Assembly (NCBI GenBank): GCA_964036665.1
Contig: OZ038529.1
Coordinates: 18,982,060-19,046,059 of the forward strand
Source: Gordius sp. MW1
Lineage: Eukaryota > Nematomorpha > Gordioida > Gordea > Gordiidae
Length of the DNA stretch: 64,000 bases
Reading direction: 5' to 3'
Notes under the pieces: generated by a model
Database searches by the model: none
What the model was told of the DNA's origin: nothing
The model's input: the letters and a program-made list of their open reading frames with translations, nothing else
Program-made: the position numbers and the translations under genes
Shown here: positions 23,060-32,554 of the stretch, piece after piece
Layout: each line of letters starts with the position of its first letter
How positions within the stretch are numbered: the first letter of the stretch is position 1

Positions 23060-24655
23060 TGCATAGCAATTAATTACATAAATATGCCTAAAAAGTTTGC
23101 ATAGCTTTTCTGGTCTTTGTGTATTATATTATAAATAGAAATGTTATAATTTTTTGACAATTTGCCCCCTCCCCTCTTGAGAGAATCTTGGGTACACGCC
23201 AAAGCATGCCAACAAAACTAAGTGCAAAAAAGAAAATTTAAGCATTTGAAAAAGCTCAGATTTTAGAATATTTATGGTCGACCTTTAGACAATATGTGAT
23301 AGAGTAATATTTTATTTATCAAGCCATGGGTTCTTAGACAGAATCCAAAATACCTTTAATGTGTCTTCGACTATAATAAACACGCGTTATGGGTAATGTT
23401 TTGCATCATAAATTTTAATTAATTAAAGACTAATGCTAGAATATTATAATAGCCTCGGTCATATAAAAAAAACGAGCCCATAAATTGCATAGCACTTAAC
23501 AAAGTAAATCACCTTATATTAAGGATAATTTTCGGTGGCATGAATAAAATATGAATATAGTCCAATTTCTTAGTAATTAATAATTATGTTTTGTAACACA
23601 ACATTTTGTCTTATGGGATATTTGAGATTTTATATTTATGGTATAAAAAGTGAAAAGCGGTGAAGCGGGGTTGAGGGATGATCTCTCTTCATCTCCTCCA
23701 CTCCCGCCCCCTAATAATGCCAAGTCAGCGGTGGGCGGATAAGACAAGATAGGGGTTTAAACTTGGCATATAATTCCTATTAAGTTTAGTTAAGAGCTAA
23801 ATATTTTTCAGTTACAAAAAGCGTAATTAAAAAAAAATCAATATAAAATATCGAAGGAGAGCAGGAGAGAAATCTATTGCGTCATTTCGATTTACTACTA
23901 CAACGCTATGGCAGATGAAGTAAGGTAAACTAAATTAATGGAGAAAAGATTTTATTTGTCATAATAATTAAATTAAGAAATAAGTCAAAAAACGTATAGT
24001 TTTTTGAATTTTTTTAGGCCAGCAAGATAATTAAAATTTGCACTTAAAAGGTTATTTTTAAGCATTAATATAGTGAATTCGTATCATTTCATAATCTATA
24101 ATGAAAAATATAATATTAACCAAATGTAACGTTTAAATGTATATATCGCTCGCACCCATCAAATAAGCTTGGTTTGGCGCAAATATTACTTGTATATTTA
24201 TTAAGCCCTAAACATGCTTTCAAGCAGGTAATGGCTGCAATATATATTTATTTTAACAACCATATTTTTTTAGCTAGCAAAATTTTTATAATATTTAAAG
24301 GTAAATGTAATTAAATACAACATAAATATTTGGTCGGATTAGTTATATAACAGATGTTTGTTAAATACGCTTGCCGTCCTTGACTCATAAAAAACCCCAA
24401 GCCTTGCCGACAGCTTTTATGTGGTCAAGCGGACACCTCAGGACTTATTACTTTGTTTTGGCGTAATATTTATTTTGGTTTTGATATTTAAGGGGAAAAA
24501 ATATAGAGAATTCATTTAGTCGCTAAATCGGTTCCATAAAGTGTATTTACTGTTTAATTAACAGTAAAATTATAGACTTTTTCCTAAATGGAAGAATTTA
24601 AATTATTTTTTAAACTACAAAAATCTCTGACAATCTTGTAGCTCCGTCCGCCCCC
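23060..24655. other. AT-rich interval; one small inverted repeat (TGCCAAGTCAGCGG)
   Basis: No gene is seen. A 55-bp block from TGCCAAGTCAGCGGTGGGC to AACTTGGCATATA (23717-23771) recurs at about 41589-41671, with GCCAAG/CTTGGC inverted ends. Confidence 0.45.
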
Positions 24656-24880
24656 TCGACAGATAATTTAACAAATATAAATTATTATGAAAAAATGGGG
24701 GCCGCAAAAAAATTATAAAATATTTGGGGGAGGGGCCGCGTGTATAAAAAGGTTAAGAACCACTGATTTAAAACACTTCAGCAATAGGCGATTTTGATAA
24801 TATTCAAGAATTTGGTTCAGTATTTTACAATGATTTTAGAAGGAGCATTTTGAAATTTTAGCCTTTACTTAAAAACAAAA
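24655..24880. repeat. hAT right-end fragment (GGTTAAGAACCACTG), copy 1
   Basis: A GGGGGCCGC-containing tract ends GGTTAAGAACCACTGATT, like the right end of Charlie-type hAT elements. The same ~220-bp segment recurs at 26640-26870, so this is a local duplication. No left end is seen. Confidence 0.55.
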
Positions 24881-25773
24881 TGGCCAATGGTCACTTTTTT
24901 ATTGGTCAGCACCAAGAGACGGTCTATAAATACATAAGAGTTAAAAAAAACAAAAAACAAATTTCGGTTGGCAATTTGGCCAATGGTCATTTTTTTCATT
25001 GGTCAGTAGCCAGGACACGGTCAAAAAGTCATATAATCAATGGTATTAACAAGAACATTATATATTAATTTAAATAAAATAAAAAAAAAATTTTGCCCTC
25101 TCCGGGATTCGAACCCACATTAGTAGAGGCATAGGCTTTTGTAGGGGCAGCAGCCAGCGGACGGCCAAAAAGTCATATTATCAATGGTATTAACAAAAAC
25201 AATATATTAATTTGAAAAAAAAAATATAAAAAATTCCGATTCACAATTTGGCCAATGGTCATATTTTTCCATTTGTCAGTAGCCAGGGCACGGTTAAAAA
25301 GTCATATTATCAAGGGTATTAACAAGAACAATATATTAATTTAATTAAAAAAAAAATAAAAATTTTGCCCTTCCGGGATTCGAACCCACATTAGTAGAGG
25401 CATAGGCTTTTGTAGGGGCACAGGGACCCACATCAGTAGAGGCATAGGCTTTTGTAGGGGCACAAAGACCCAGTAGAGGCATAGACCCTTGTAGGAAAGG
25501 GCATAGGGTAATTATCAATGTTAACGTAATATACCCAATTAAAAGACGAAAAAAATAAAATTTCGATTTATTTGGCCAATGGTCATTTTTTTCATTGGTC
25601 AGTAGCCAGCGGACGGTCAAAAATTCATATTATTTGGTATTAACAAGAACAAAATATTAATTTAATTCAAAAAAAAAAAAAAAATTTGTCCTCTCGTGGG
25701 ATTGAACACGTACCTCCAGGTCACAAAGCTGGCGCCAATAACTTAGTGGAAGGACAACGGATACCAAAAAACG

Positions 25774-25985
25774 AGCCCATAAATTGCATAGCAAATAATA
25801 TATATATATATATACTCGGGCCTTTGGCCCTCGTGGGAAGGGGGAGGGGGGAGGGGAAGGGGGGAAGGGAAGGGGGAACGAAACTCATCTATACTCCGTA
25901 TAAAAGTAGCATATTTGCTATGCAATTTATGGGCGAGAAAGGTGGGAAGGGGCGAGAATGCCTATAGGGAGGTATTAAATGCAAA
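25774..25985. repeat. CTCGGGCC/GGGAAGGGG repeat with flanking inverted GCCCATAAATTGCATAGCAA
   Basis: GCCCATAAATTGCATAGCAA at 25774 is mirrored by TTGCTATGCAATTTATGGGC at about 25915-25935, enclosing an (AT)n tract, the CTCGGGCCTTTGGCCC hairpin and a GGGAAGGGG tract. This gives the family defined ends of about 160 bp. Confidence 0.6.
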
Positions 25986-26464
25986 ATGATTAGTTAATTA
26001 TTTATACAAATTTTCCATTTAATTTAAAAAAGAATTTGCCCTCTCCGGGATTCAAACCCACATTATTAAAGGCATAGGCTTTTGTAGGGGCACAGGGACC
26101 CATATCAGTAGAGGCGTAGGCCCTTGTAGGGGAGGGCATAGGATAATTATCAATGTTAACCAATTCAAAAACGAAAAAATAAAATTTCGATTTATTCTTT
26201 GGCCAATGGTGATTTTTTTCATTGGTCAGTAGCCAGCGGACGGTTAAAAATTCATATTTTCAATGGTATTAACAAGAACAAATTTATTTAATTTAAAAAA
26301 AAAATAACCAATTCAAAAACGAAAAAATAAAATTTCGATTTATACTTTGGCCAATGGTCATTTTTTTCATTGGTCAGTAGCCAGCGGACGGTCAAAAATT
26401 CATATTATCAATGGTACTAACAAGAACAAAATATTAATTTAATTTAAAAAAAAATAAAATTTTT

Positions 26465-26536
26465 GCCCTCTCCGGGATTCGAACTCGTTGCCTTCTGTTT
26501 ACAAGCCGTTCGCTATAACCACTCACACCATGCTGG
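26465..26536 (-). repeat. tRNA-Thr-like head of a SINE
   Basis: On the minus strand this is a near-complete tRNA shape: GTGTGAGTGGTTATAGCG (D-arm, box A), CTTGTAAAC (anticodon loop with TGT, threonine) and GAGTTCGAATCCC (T-arm, box B). The acceptor ends CCAGCAT and GAGAGGGC do not pair properly and A-rich repeat follows, so it is a SINE promoter, not a tRNA gene. A second copy is at 44003-44074. Confidence 0.65.
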
Positions 26537-26639
26537 TATTAAATGGTAGAAGTTTTTATGTTATTTACATAGATAATGAAATAATAAAGTTGTGTTTTAT
26601 GTTTATTATATAATAAAAATAGAAAATCAATATATTTTA

Positions 26640-26870
26640 AATAATTTAACAAATATAAATTATTATGAAAAAAATGGGGGGCCGCAAAAAAATTATAAAA
26701 TATTTGGGGGCGGGGGGTGGTCGCGTGTATAAAAAGGTTGAGAACCACTGATTTAAAACACTTCAGCAATAGGCGTTTTTTGATCAGCAAATATTCAAGA
26801 ATTTGGTTCAGTATTTTATAATGATTTTGGGAGGAGCATTTTAAAATTTTAGCCTTTACTTAAAAAAATT
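26640..26870. repeat. hAT right-end fragment, copy 2
   Basis: Near-identical to 24655-24880, including GGTTGAGAACCACTGATTT and the following CACTTCAGCAATAGGCG. Confidence 0.55.
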
Positions 26871-27309
26871 TGGCCAATGGTCATTTTTTTATTGGTCAGT
26901 ACCAAGAGACGGTCTATAAATACATACGAGTCAAAAAAACGAAAAAAAAAATTCCAAATCACATTTTAACCAATGGTCATTTTTTTCCATTGATCAGTAC
27001 CAAGAGACGGTTAATAAATACATACGAGTCAAAAAAAACGAAAAAAAATTTTCGATTCACACTTTGGCCAATGGTGATTTTTTTCCATTGGTCAGCAGCT
27101 AGCGGACGGCCAAAAGGCCTGGTTAGTAGCCAGGACACGGCTAAAAAGTCGTATTATCAAGGGTATTAACAAGAACAATATATTAATTTAATTTAAAAAA
27201 AAATAATAATTTTGCCCTCTCCCCCACATCAGTAAAGGCATAGGCTTTTGTAGGGCAGCAGCCAGCGGACGGCCAAAAAGTCATATTATCAATGGTATTA
27301 ACAAAAACA

Positions 27310-27715
27310 ATATATCAATAATAAAATTTATTTTAATTGGTATAAAAAATTACATACACGACTAAAAAATATAAAAACGCGCTATAACTAAACGGAAGGT
27401 ATTGATCCGTGTATGGAAATCGTGTTGGATTTAACGATTTCCATTGTTATCTTTTGCCTAATTAAAAAGTATTCTTTAGGATCGTGAGTAATATAGGTTA
27501 TATATTTTGAAATTTGTTTTAGGAATTGGCCGCCCTCGGGACCTAAGTTACCAATGTCGTAGCTACTAATGGTACGAAAATAATATTGCTTCTTTCTCTC
27601 AGTAGAAGAGATGAGGTGAGAGGCGTTAGATTTGGTACGTCCACTGCAGTGAAGTCTTAGCAGGCGTTTAGGCCACGAGCCCACGGAATGATTGTTACTC
27701 CATCAGGTCTTTTCC
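27310..27715 (-). pseudogene. C-terminal tail of a reverse-transcriptase element
   Basis: On the minus strand, RPDGVTIIPWARGLNA followed by a DFTAVD-like stretch, and in the next frame GNLGPEGGQFLKQI, ITHDPKEYFLIRQKI and a closing SISIHGSIPS, recall the conserved tail that follows the reverse transcriptase in a group of animal pol-like proteins. The two frames overlap, so the sequence is frameshifted. The distal 120 bp recurs at 29645-29790 in the same orientation. The assignment rests on remembered family pattern only. Confidence 0.5.
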
Positions 27716-28021
27716 CGTCATTAATTTAATTTAAAAAAAAAATAAAAATTTTGCCCTCTCCGGGATTCGAACCCACATTAGTAAAGGCATAGGCTTTTGT
27801 AGGGGCACAGGGACCCATATCAGTAGAGGCGTAGGCCCTTGTAGGAAAGGGCATAGGGTAATTATCAATGTTAACCGAATATACCCAATTCAAAACAAAA
27901 AAATAAAATTTCGATTTATTTGGCCAATGGTCAGTAGCCAGCGGACGGTCAAAAATTCATATTATCAATGGTATTAACAAGAACAAAATATTAATTTAAT
28001 TTAAAAAAAAATAAAAAAATT

Positions 28022-28084
28022 CGTCCTCTCCTGGGATTGAACACGAGCCTCCAGGTCACAAAGCTGGCGCCAATAACTTGGTGG
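28022..28084 (-). repeat. tRNA-like SINE head (TTTGTGA anticodon-type loop)
   Basis: On the minus strand GCCAGCTTTGTGACCTGGAG forms a 4-5 bp stem with a 7-nt loop containing TGT, followed by GTGTTCAATCCCAGGAGAGG. It lies at the 5' end of a cluster-1 unit, next to ACGAGCCCATAAATTGCATA. Confidence 0.55.
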
Positions 28085-28139
28085 ACAACGGACACCAAAA
28101 ACGAGCCCATAAATTGCATAGCAATTAATATATAGGATA

Positions 28140-28633
28140 GGACAGATAATCATAAACAATATTTATTTTCATAGCTAATGCTTAATTAGGTTTGGATATG
28201 TATAATTTGTCTACATAATGCTCAAGTAACAACTTAAAAAATAAACTATAATTGCTATGCAATTTTTTATAACACATGGAATATATGAAATTGATAACTA
28301 TAGTAAACATAATCGCTTAGTTAGCCACTTCTTAGCATTGCGGCGGTCATGTGTTTTCACGAGTAAATGTTCAACCGAGTATTTTTCTTAGCAATTTTCA
28401 CAATGCATTTTGTCGAAAATTAAATTGAAAACTTTAAAGTATATAATATGTTTACAGAGTTATATGTGTCTTAAAATCTTTTAAGCAACTAAACTATAAT
28501 ATTTTAACCCATTTAATTTAGTTATTAATCAAAAAAATTTCAAATTGTGGCCAAATGGGGAGGGGGGTCCTGCTTCCCTTGGTTACGCGCCTGATTATAA
28601 CATCTATTCGAACTACGATTTAAGAAATATCTT
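28140..28633. other. AT-rich interval with a degenerate transposon end
   Basis: No gene is seen. At 28550-28595 GGGGAGGGGGGTCCTGC...TTGGTTACGCGCCTG looks like the right end of a hAT-type element without a partner. Confidence 0.35.
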
Positions 28634-29200
28634 CTAATAAACCTTCAACAAATTGTTCAAATAATTTGGGGCGTTTGAGAACCCAAACGGAAGTCTTTTA
28701 TACCTTAAGTGCCCGCGATGTGTAGAAATAGTTAAAAATTGTCGGGAGTCGGAGTCAAAATCCGTCTGAAGATATGCGTCTCTTAAGTCAATTACGGTAA
28801 ATCTCCGTACGCCAGCGATCTTTGACACCGAATCTTGGAACGTGGGGAGCATATGATCACTTGTACTCAAATAGGGATTAATTGTGATATAAAAATCGCC
28901 ACATATTCTGATAAAGCCATTGGTTTTCACGGCATTCAGAGTTGCCGTTGCCCATTTTACCTCGGTTTTTGTCAAATCACGAGCTCAAAAATTCTTCCAT
29001 TAATTAGTCTGTTTATTCTTGCTCAACTCTTTTTTTGCAAAAGAAACGGTACTCTTCGTGCTTGTATAGCTAAGGGTGTAACTCTAGATTTCAAGGTAAA
29101 CGAAAGTAAAGACCTTAGCAGATTGGGTACATAATATTGACAAGGAATGTAAAGGTAAGAATTCAAGCTAATTTGGTTTTGTAGACATATAAGGGGAGAA
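28634..29200 (-). pseudogene. Ty3/gypsy reverse transcriptase fragment
   Basis: The 113-codon minus-strand frame (28975-28634) reads WATATLNAVKTNGFIRICGD, then FTVIDLRDAYLQ and YKRLPFGFSNAP: the RT palm and fingers motifs of K02A2.6-like gypsy elements. Upstream, in another frame at 29105-29060, TPLAIQARRVPFLLQKK matches the segment just before RT. The YxDD motif is not included. Stops separate the pieces and no LTRs are visible. Confidence 0.8.
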
Positions 29201-29568
29201 AACAGATAAAATACAGTGCCCATTAAGCTTGACAAACTGGTACAGGAAAAATTTTTAAGACACCGTTAGGTCCTTACTTGACTAAAATTACTGCTCAAAT
29301 CCCCCTTAAGGGGAAGAACTCTAGCTACGCCATGCCACTACGTACCAACAAAATGAATAATTTACTCTTTAACGAAAAATTACATTTACCAAAATCATCA
29401 TATTCAGTAAGAAAGTTACAGCTAAACTATAATATTAAACCAATTTTTATATTTATACAAATTTCACTATCAACCCAATTTTTTGAGACCTCAAAATAAA
29501 ACTAGTTTTAATATAAAGACCTGTTGTATTTTAAAAAAGAAATCTTTAATCTAAATTAAAAGTGTTAA

Positions 29569-30550
29569 GGGAGACCGGGGACTAAATGGCCATAAAAAAT
29601 TAAATGAAGTTAAAAAAAACTAATCTGATGACGTCTATATTGTTATTAGACTAATGGTTATATGGTATAAAAAAATTACATTCACGACTAAAAATAGTTA
29701 TAAAAACGTGCTATAACTAAACGGATGGCATTGATCCGTGTATGGAAATCGTGTTGGGTTAAACGATTTCCATTGTGGTTTTTTATAATTTTTTCAATGG
29801 AATACATTTTTAGTCTATTTTTACTATAAGAAAAAAATTGATAAGAAAGTGCTTATAGTTTTTTCATAAGCTGAGTTAAAATCAAAAATCCTAGAAATTT
29901 CCATGTCCAGGGGAAAGATTAACCCTGCGTTTTCACTTAAAAGTGTATGATAACTCAAATCAATAGAAAGATTGTAACATTATCAAAAACATAGAAAATG
30001 CAAATGTAATATGAATGCATTTTATATTATAAAAATAAAAAAGGGTCAAGATGACAATCTGACTTAAGTACACTTTAAGACATCTTCTGCAATGGGAAAA
30101 AACTTCCAGTCGTTAAGTATAATCATAATCTATTTCTATTCCAAATTAAACTAAGTCCTTTGTTTATAAACAAAATTTTTGTTTTTTAAATCTTGTCATT
30201 TGTAAAAAACAATGAAAAATGGCTAGAACTAGCCCCTCTCCAACTAGCTCCGAACCCTATTTTTATATAAAAAATATCCCTTTACAAGATAAAATTTAAA
30301 TTAGTCCAAAATATACAGCCAAAAAAATTATGTGCAAAATACAAAATTTTGTCAAGGCTACTAATAGCCCCGAAAAACCGTTTTTCTTATATAAAATTTT
30401 TAAATTTAATTTTTTCTAAACAAAATTTTTTTTTACTTATAGCGTATGAAAAAATACACATATGGTTCAAAATTTAACTATATATCATTATTATTTTAAA
30501 AATTACAAAGATGATAGTAACATTGGGCTACGACTAGCCCCAGTCTCCCC
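29569..30550. mobile_element. MITE-like element with GGGAGACCGGGG ends
   Basis: GGGAGACCGGGGACTA at the left is mirrored by TAGCCCCAGTCTCCC at the right. Internal AACTAGCCCC/GACTAGCCCC words repeat near the right side. No transposase. It contains a copy of the 3' end of the reverse-transcriptase element (29645-29790), so either that piece was captured or it was a nested insertion. Confidence 0.6.
29645..29790 (-). repeat. Second copy of the reverse-transcriptase element 3' end
   Basis: It shares with 27310-27450 the words AACGATTTCCATTG, TGATCCGTGTATGGAAATCG and GCTATAACTAAACGGA, in the same orientation. Confidence 0.65.
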
Positions 30551-30795
30551 TATATTTTAAATATAAAACAAATGATTTAAGGCTTTATCTGATTCCTAAA
30601 ATTTGCGGACTACAATTCCTTTTTTTCCTTTACATAAATAAGAAGGTTAAAATGCAAAATGATGCATTTATTAGAAACAAATCGTTCAGATTGCATGTAA
30701 TATTTTATTGCTTTATCCCAACTTCACTACTATATAACACTAAGCTAATTATATAAGGTCCAAAACTGTGTTGTTAATTGAATAATATATAGATT

Positions 30796-32486
30796 TCAAT
30801 TTAACAATTTATTTTGCTTAAGAAGGAGGTCAATTAGTTGATTTTGGGGGGAACTTTGGCTTCCTAGCTGAACTTTATTCTTGCACAAAGGACTTGATTG
30901 CCTAGCCTTAATAGCCCTCTTCATTGTCATCCTTACAGATTGCAAAGGGGGAGCTGCTTTAGGGAAATGACACAAATTAGGAAGTTCAGAAAGTCTAGAA
31001 ATTAGAGTCTGATGATAAATGTGCCTTAATTTTAGAGATGGGTTTGCAACAGCAGCCTCTTTTAATTTTTCTCTTGTCACCATCGCCTCATACTCTTCCC
31101 TGGGAGGATCATGGTTATGCTGATGCTTAACTACAACCAAACTGTTAACTTCAAAGGCCGTTGCTAGGCAAGATAAGGTATGACAGCGATAATATGTTTT
31201 GTTTGGTTTCTTCTTACTGGTTGTGTAAAGGTAAGAAGAGTAATACATGATGCTTCCTCCTCTTTGAGATTTCAAATATTCTGGTGGTGCTACTATCATA
31301 TTTATAAAAAAAAATACTAGAAATATATTACAACTTGTCTCAGTCTCATTTTTGGTAATCAAAATTGTGGGATCTTGTGAAACACCATTTGAAATTGATG
31401 ATGGCATTACTGTCAATCATAAAAAACAATTTTAGCAGAAATACTAACAAAGTTTCAAAAGGCAACATTTTTATAAAAATACCCTAATTTTAAAAATAAC
31501 TATTTTACCACTAGAAGAATAAGAGCTGTGAACATTCCTGACTGATTGGCCTAAAAGTTTCATTATATTATAAGATGACATTACTTAAGGTAGAAGTAGA
31601 CTGGATGGGCCTATCTATATAAGGTTCAGAATTAATTAATGGGACATTGCTGCCTGATTGACCTGGTTTTTATATATTATTGAAGAATAACTTTACTCAA
31701 AGTTGTAGCAGAATTATGCTGGATGGGTTGCCTATTAAGTTCAGCCCCAGACATAATCACTGATGAAGGAAAATTACTGGCTGATTGACCTATAACCTTT
31801 TTATTAAAGAATATAAAAATTTACTCAATGTCACAGTAGGAATGGCCTGGATGAGCCGCCTCTTAAGTTCAGCCCCAGTCATAATCAATGCTGATGAAAA
31901 ATTATTGGCTGATTGACCTTTAGCTATATGCAATGACATAGCAGGATTGGAATTGAGGGGCTGCTGAGCAATATTAGCCACTGGTATGATCGATGGAGAT
32001 GGGGTGTTGCTGGAATTACCTGAAAAAGGTTTATAGTAATAAGGGAATAATAACCTACTAAATGCCATTGTAGGACTGGGGTGGATGGATCTAACATCCG
32101 TCCCAGGCATAATCAATGTGAATGAGAAATTGTTGGCTGATTGACTTGAAACAATGGAGTTATTTAATGACATCAAAGAAATGGACTGGGAAGGTTGCTT
32201 ATTAGTATTGGAACCAGACATGATTGATGCTAATTGGTTATTGCTAGATTCACCTTTAAGAGGATTAAGCAAACTATACAATTGCTTACTAATTGTCAGA
32301 GAAGGAATAGGCAAATTGGACTGTATAGGAATACAACCTCCATGGGTAACCACTGGTGGAGCATTACTGGCATATTGACCTAGAAAATTGTTGTTACAAT
32401 AAAAGATAACGTTTACTCCAAGATAAAACACATTTTTGTGGGAATAAAAAAATTTTATCCCCATCGATAAAAAATTCTCCCCTCAT
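30796..32486 (-). CDS. FLYWCH zinc-finger gene B, nine exons, intact spliced frame
   Basis: Model exons are 32417-32486, 32290-32379, 32059-32253, 31825-32019, 31697-31789, 31585-31662, 31512-31550, 31335-31409 and 30796-31292: 1332 nt, 443 codons plus stop. All introns are GT-AG and phase 1, with lengths 37, 36, 39, 35, 34, 34, 102 and 42 nt. Exon 1 (70 nt) starts MRGEFFIDGDKIFLFPQKCV as in gene A. Exons 2-7 carry eight ~30-residue repeat units. Exon 9 encodes one FLYWCH-type finger (C and C, then HNH, about residues 300-345), a conserved DPPREEYEA helix-rich block and a basic C-terminus. It lacks the second repeat-plus-finger module of gene A. Likely nuclear and nucleic-acid binding by family; its actual role is unknown. 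A Mutator-like foldback sits 69 bp upstream of the ATG. Confidence 0.8.
31512..32379 (-). repeat. Tandem exon-repeat array of gene B (8 coding units in 6 exons)
   Basis: Exons 2 to 7 are 90, 195, 195, 93, 78 and 39 nt. The two 195-nt exons each hold two units; at their internal joins the intron is replaced by short in-frame linkers (encoding HIAK and NNSIVS) where an AG-GT boundary would be expected. The same paired pattern exists in gene A exons 3 and 4. Confidence 0.75.
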
Positions 32487-32554
32487 ATATAGAATTCAAC
32501 AAGTATGTAAAGTGTTAAAATAATTGGAGAATCCAGTCAAACTGATGAAAAATT
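32487..32554 (-). promoter_or_regulatory. Residual upstream region of gene B next to the foldback insertion
   Basis: Only 68 bp separate the ATG from the foldback, and they include the 9-bp duplication TGAAAAATT (32546-32554). The first ~20 bp upstream of the ATG resemble the gene A flank. No TATA box can be singled out in this AT-rich context. Confidence 0.35.

Larger units (their letters stand above)
22390..28140 (-). repeat. Cluster 1 of the GGCCAATGG hairpin / tRNA-headed repeat family
   Basis: At least ten copies of GGCCAATGGTCATTTTTT..CATTGGTCAG followed by TAGCCAGCGGACGGTC, TCAATGGTATTAACAAGAAC, an A-rich tract, then CCTCTCCGGGATTCGAACCC. The last block is the complement of a tRNA T-arm (box B), so the units read on the minus strand as tRNA-derived SINE-like elements. 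GGCCAATG and CATTGG(T/C)C form a hairpin. Units vary in length and are interrupted by the CTCGGGCC repeat and by hAT ends. The short frames across this region are repeat translations. Confidence 0.7.

Noticed and set aside
22972-28084. Functional tRNA genes
   Set aside because: T-arm and box motifs are clear but acceptor stems do not pair and the units are embedded in dispersed repeats.
29626-29640. Hammerhead-ribozyme core (CTGATGA)
   Set aside because: No matching GAAA core strand or closing stems nearby.
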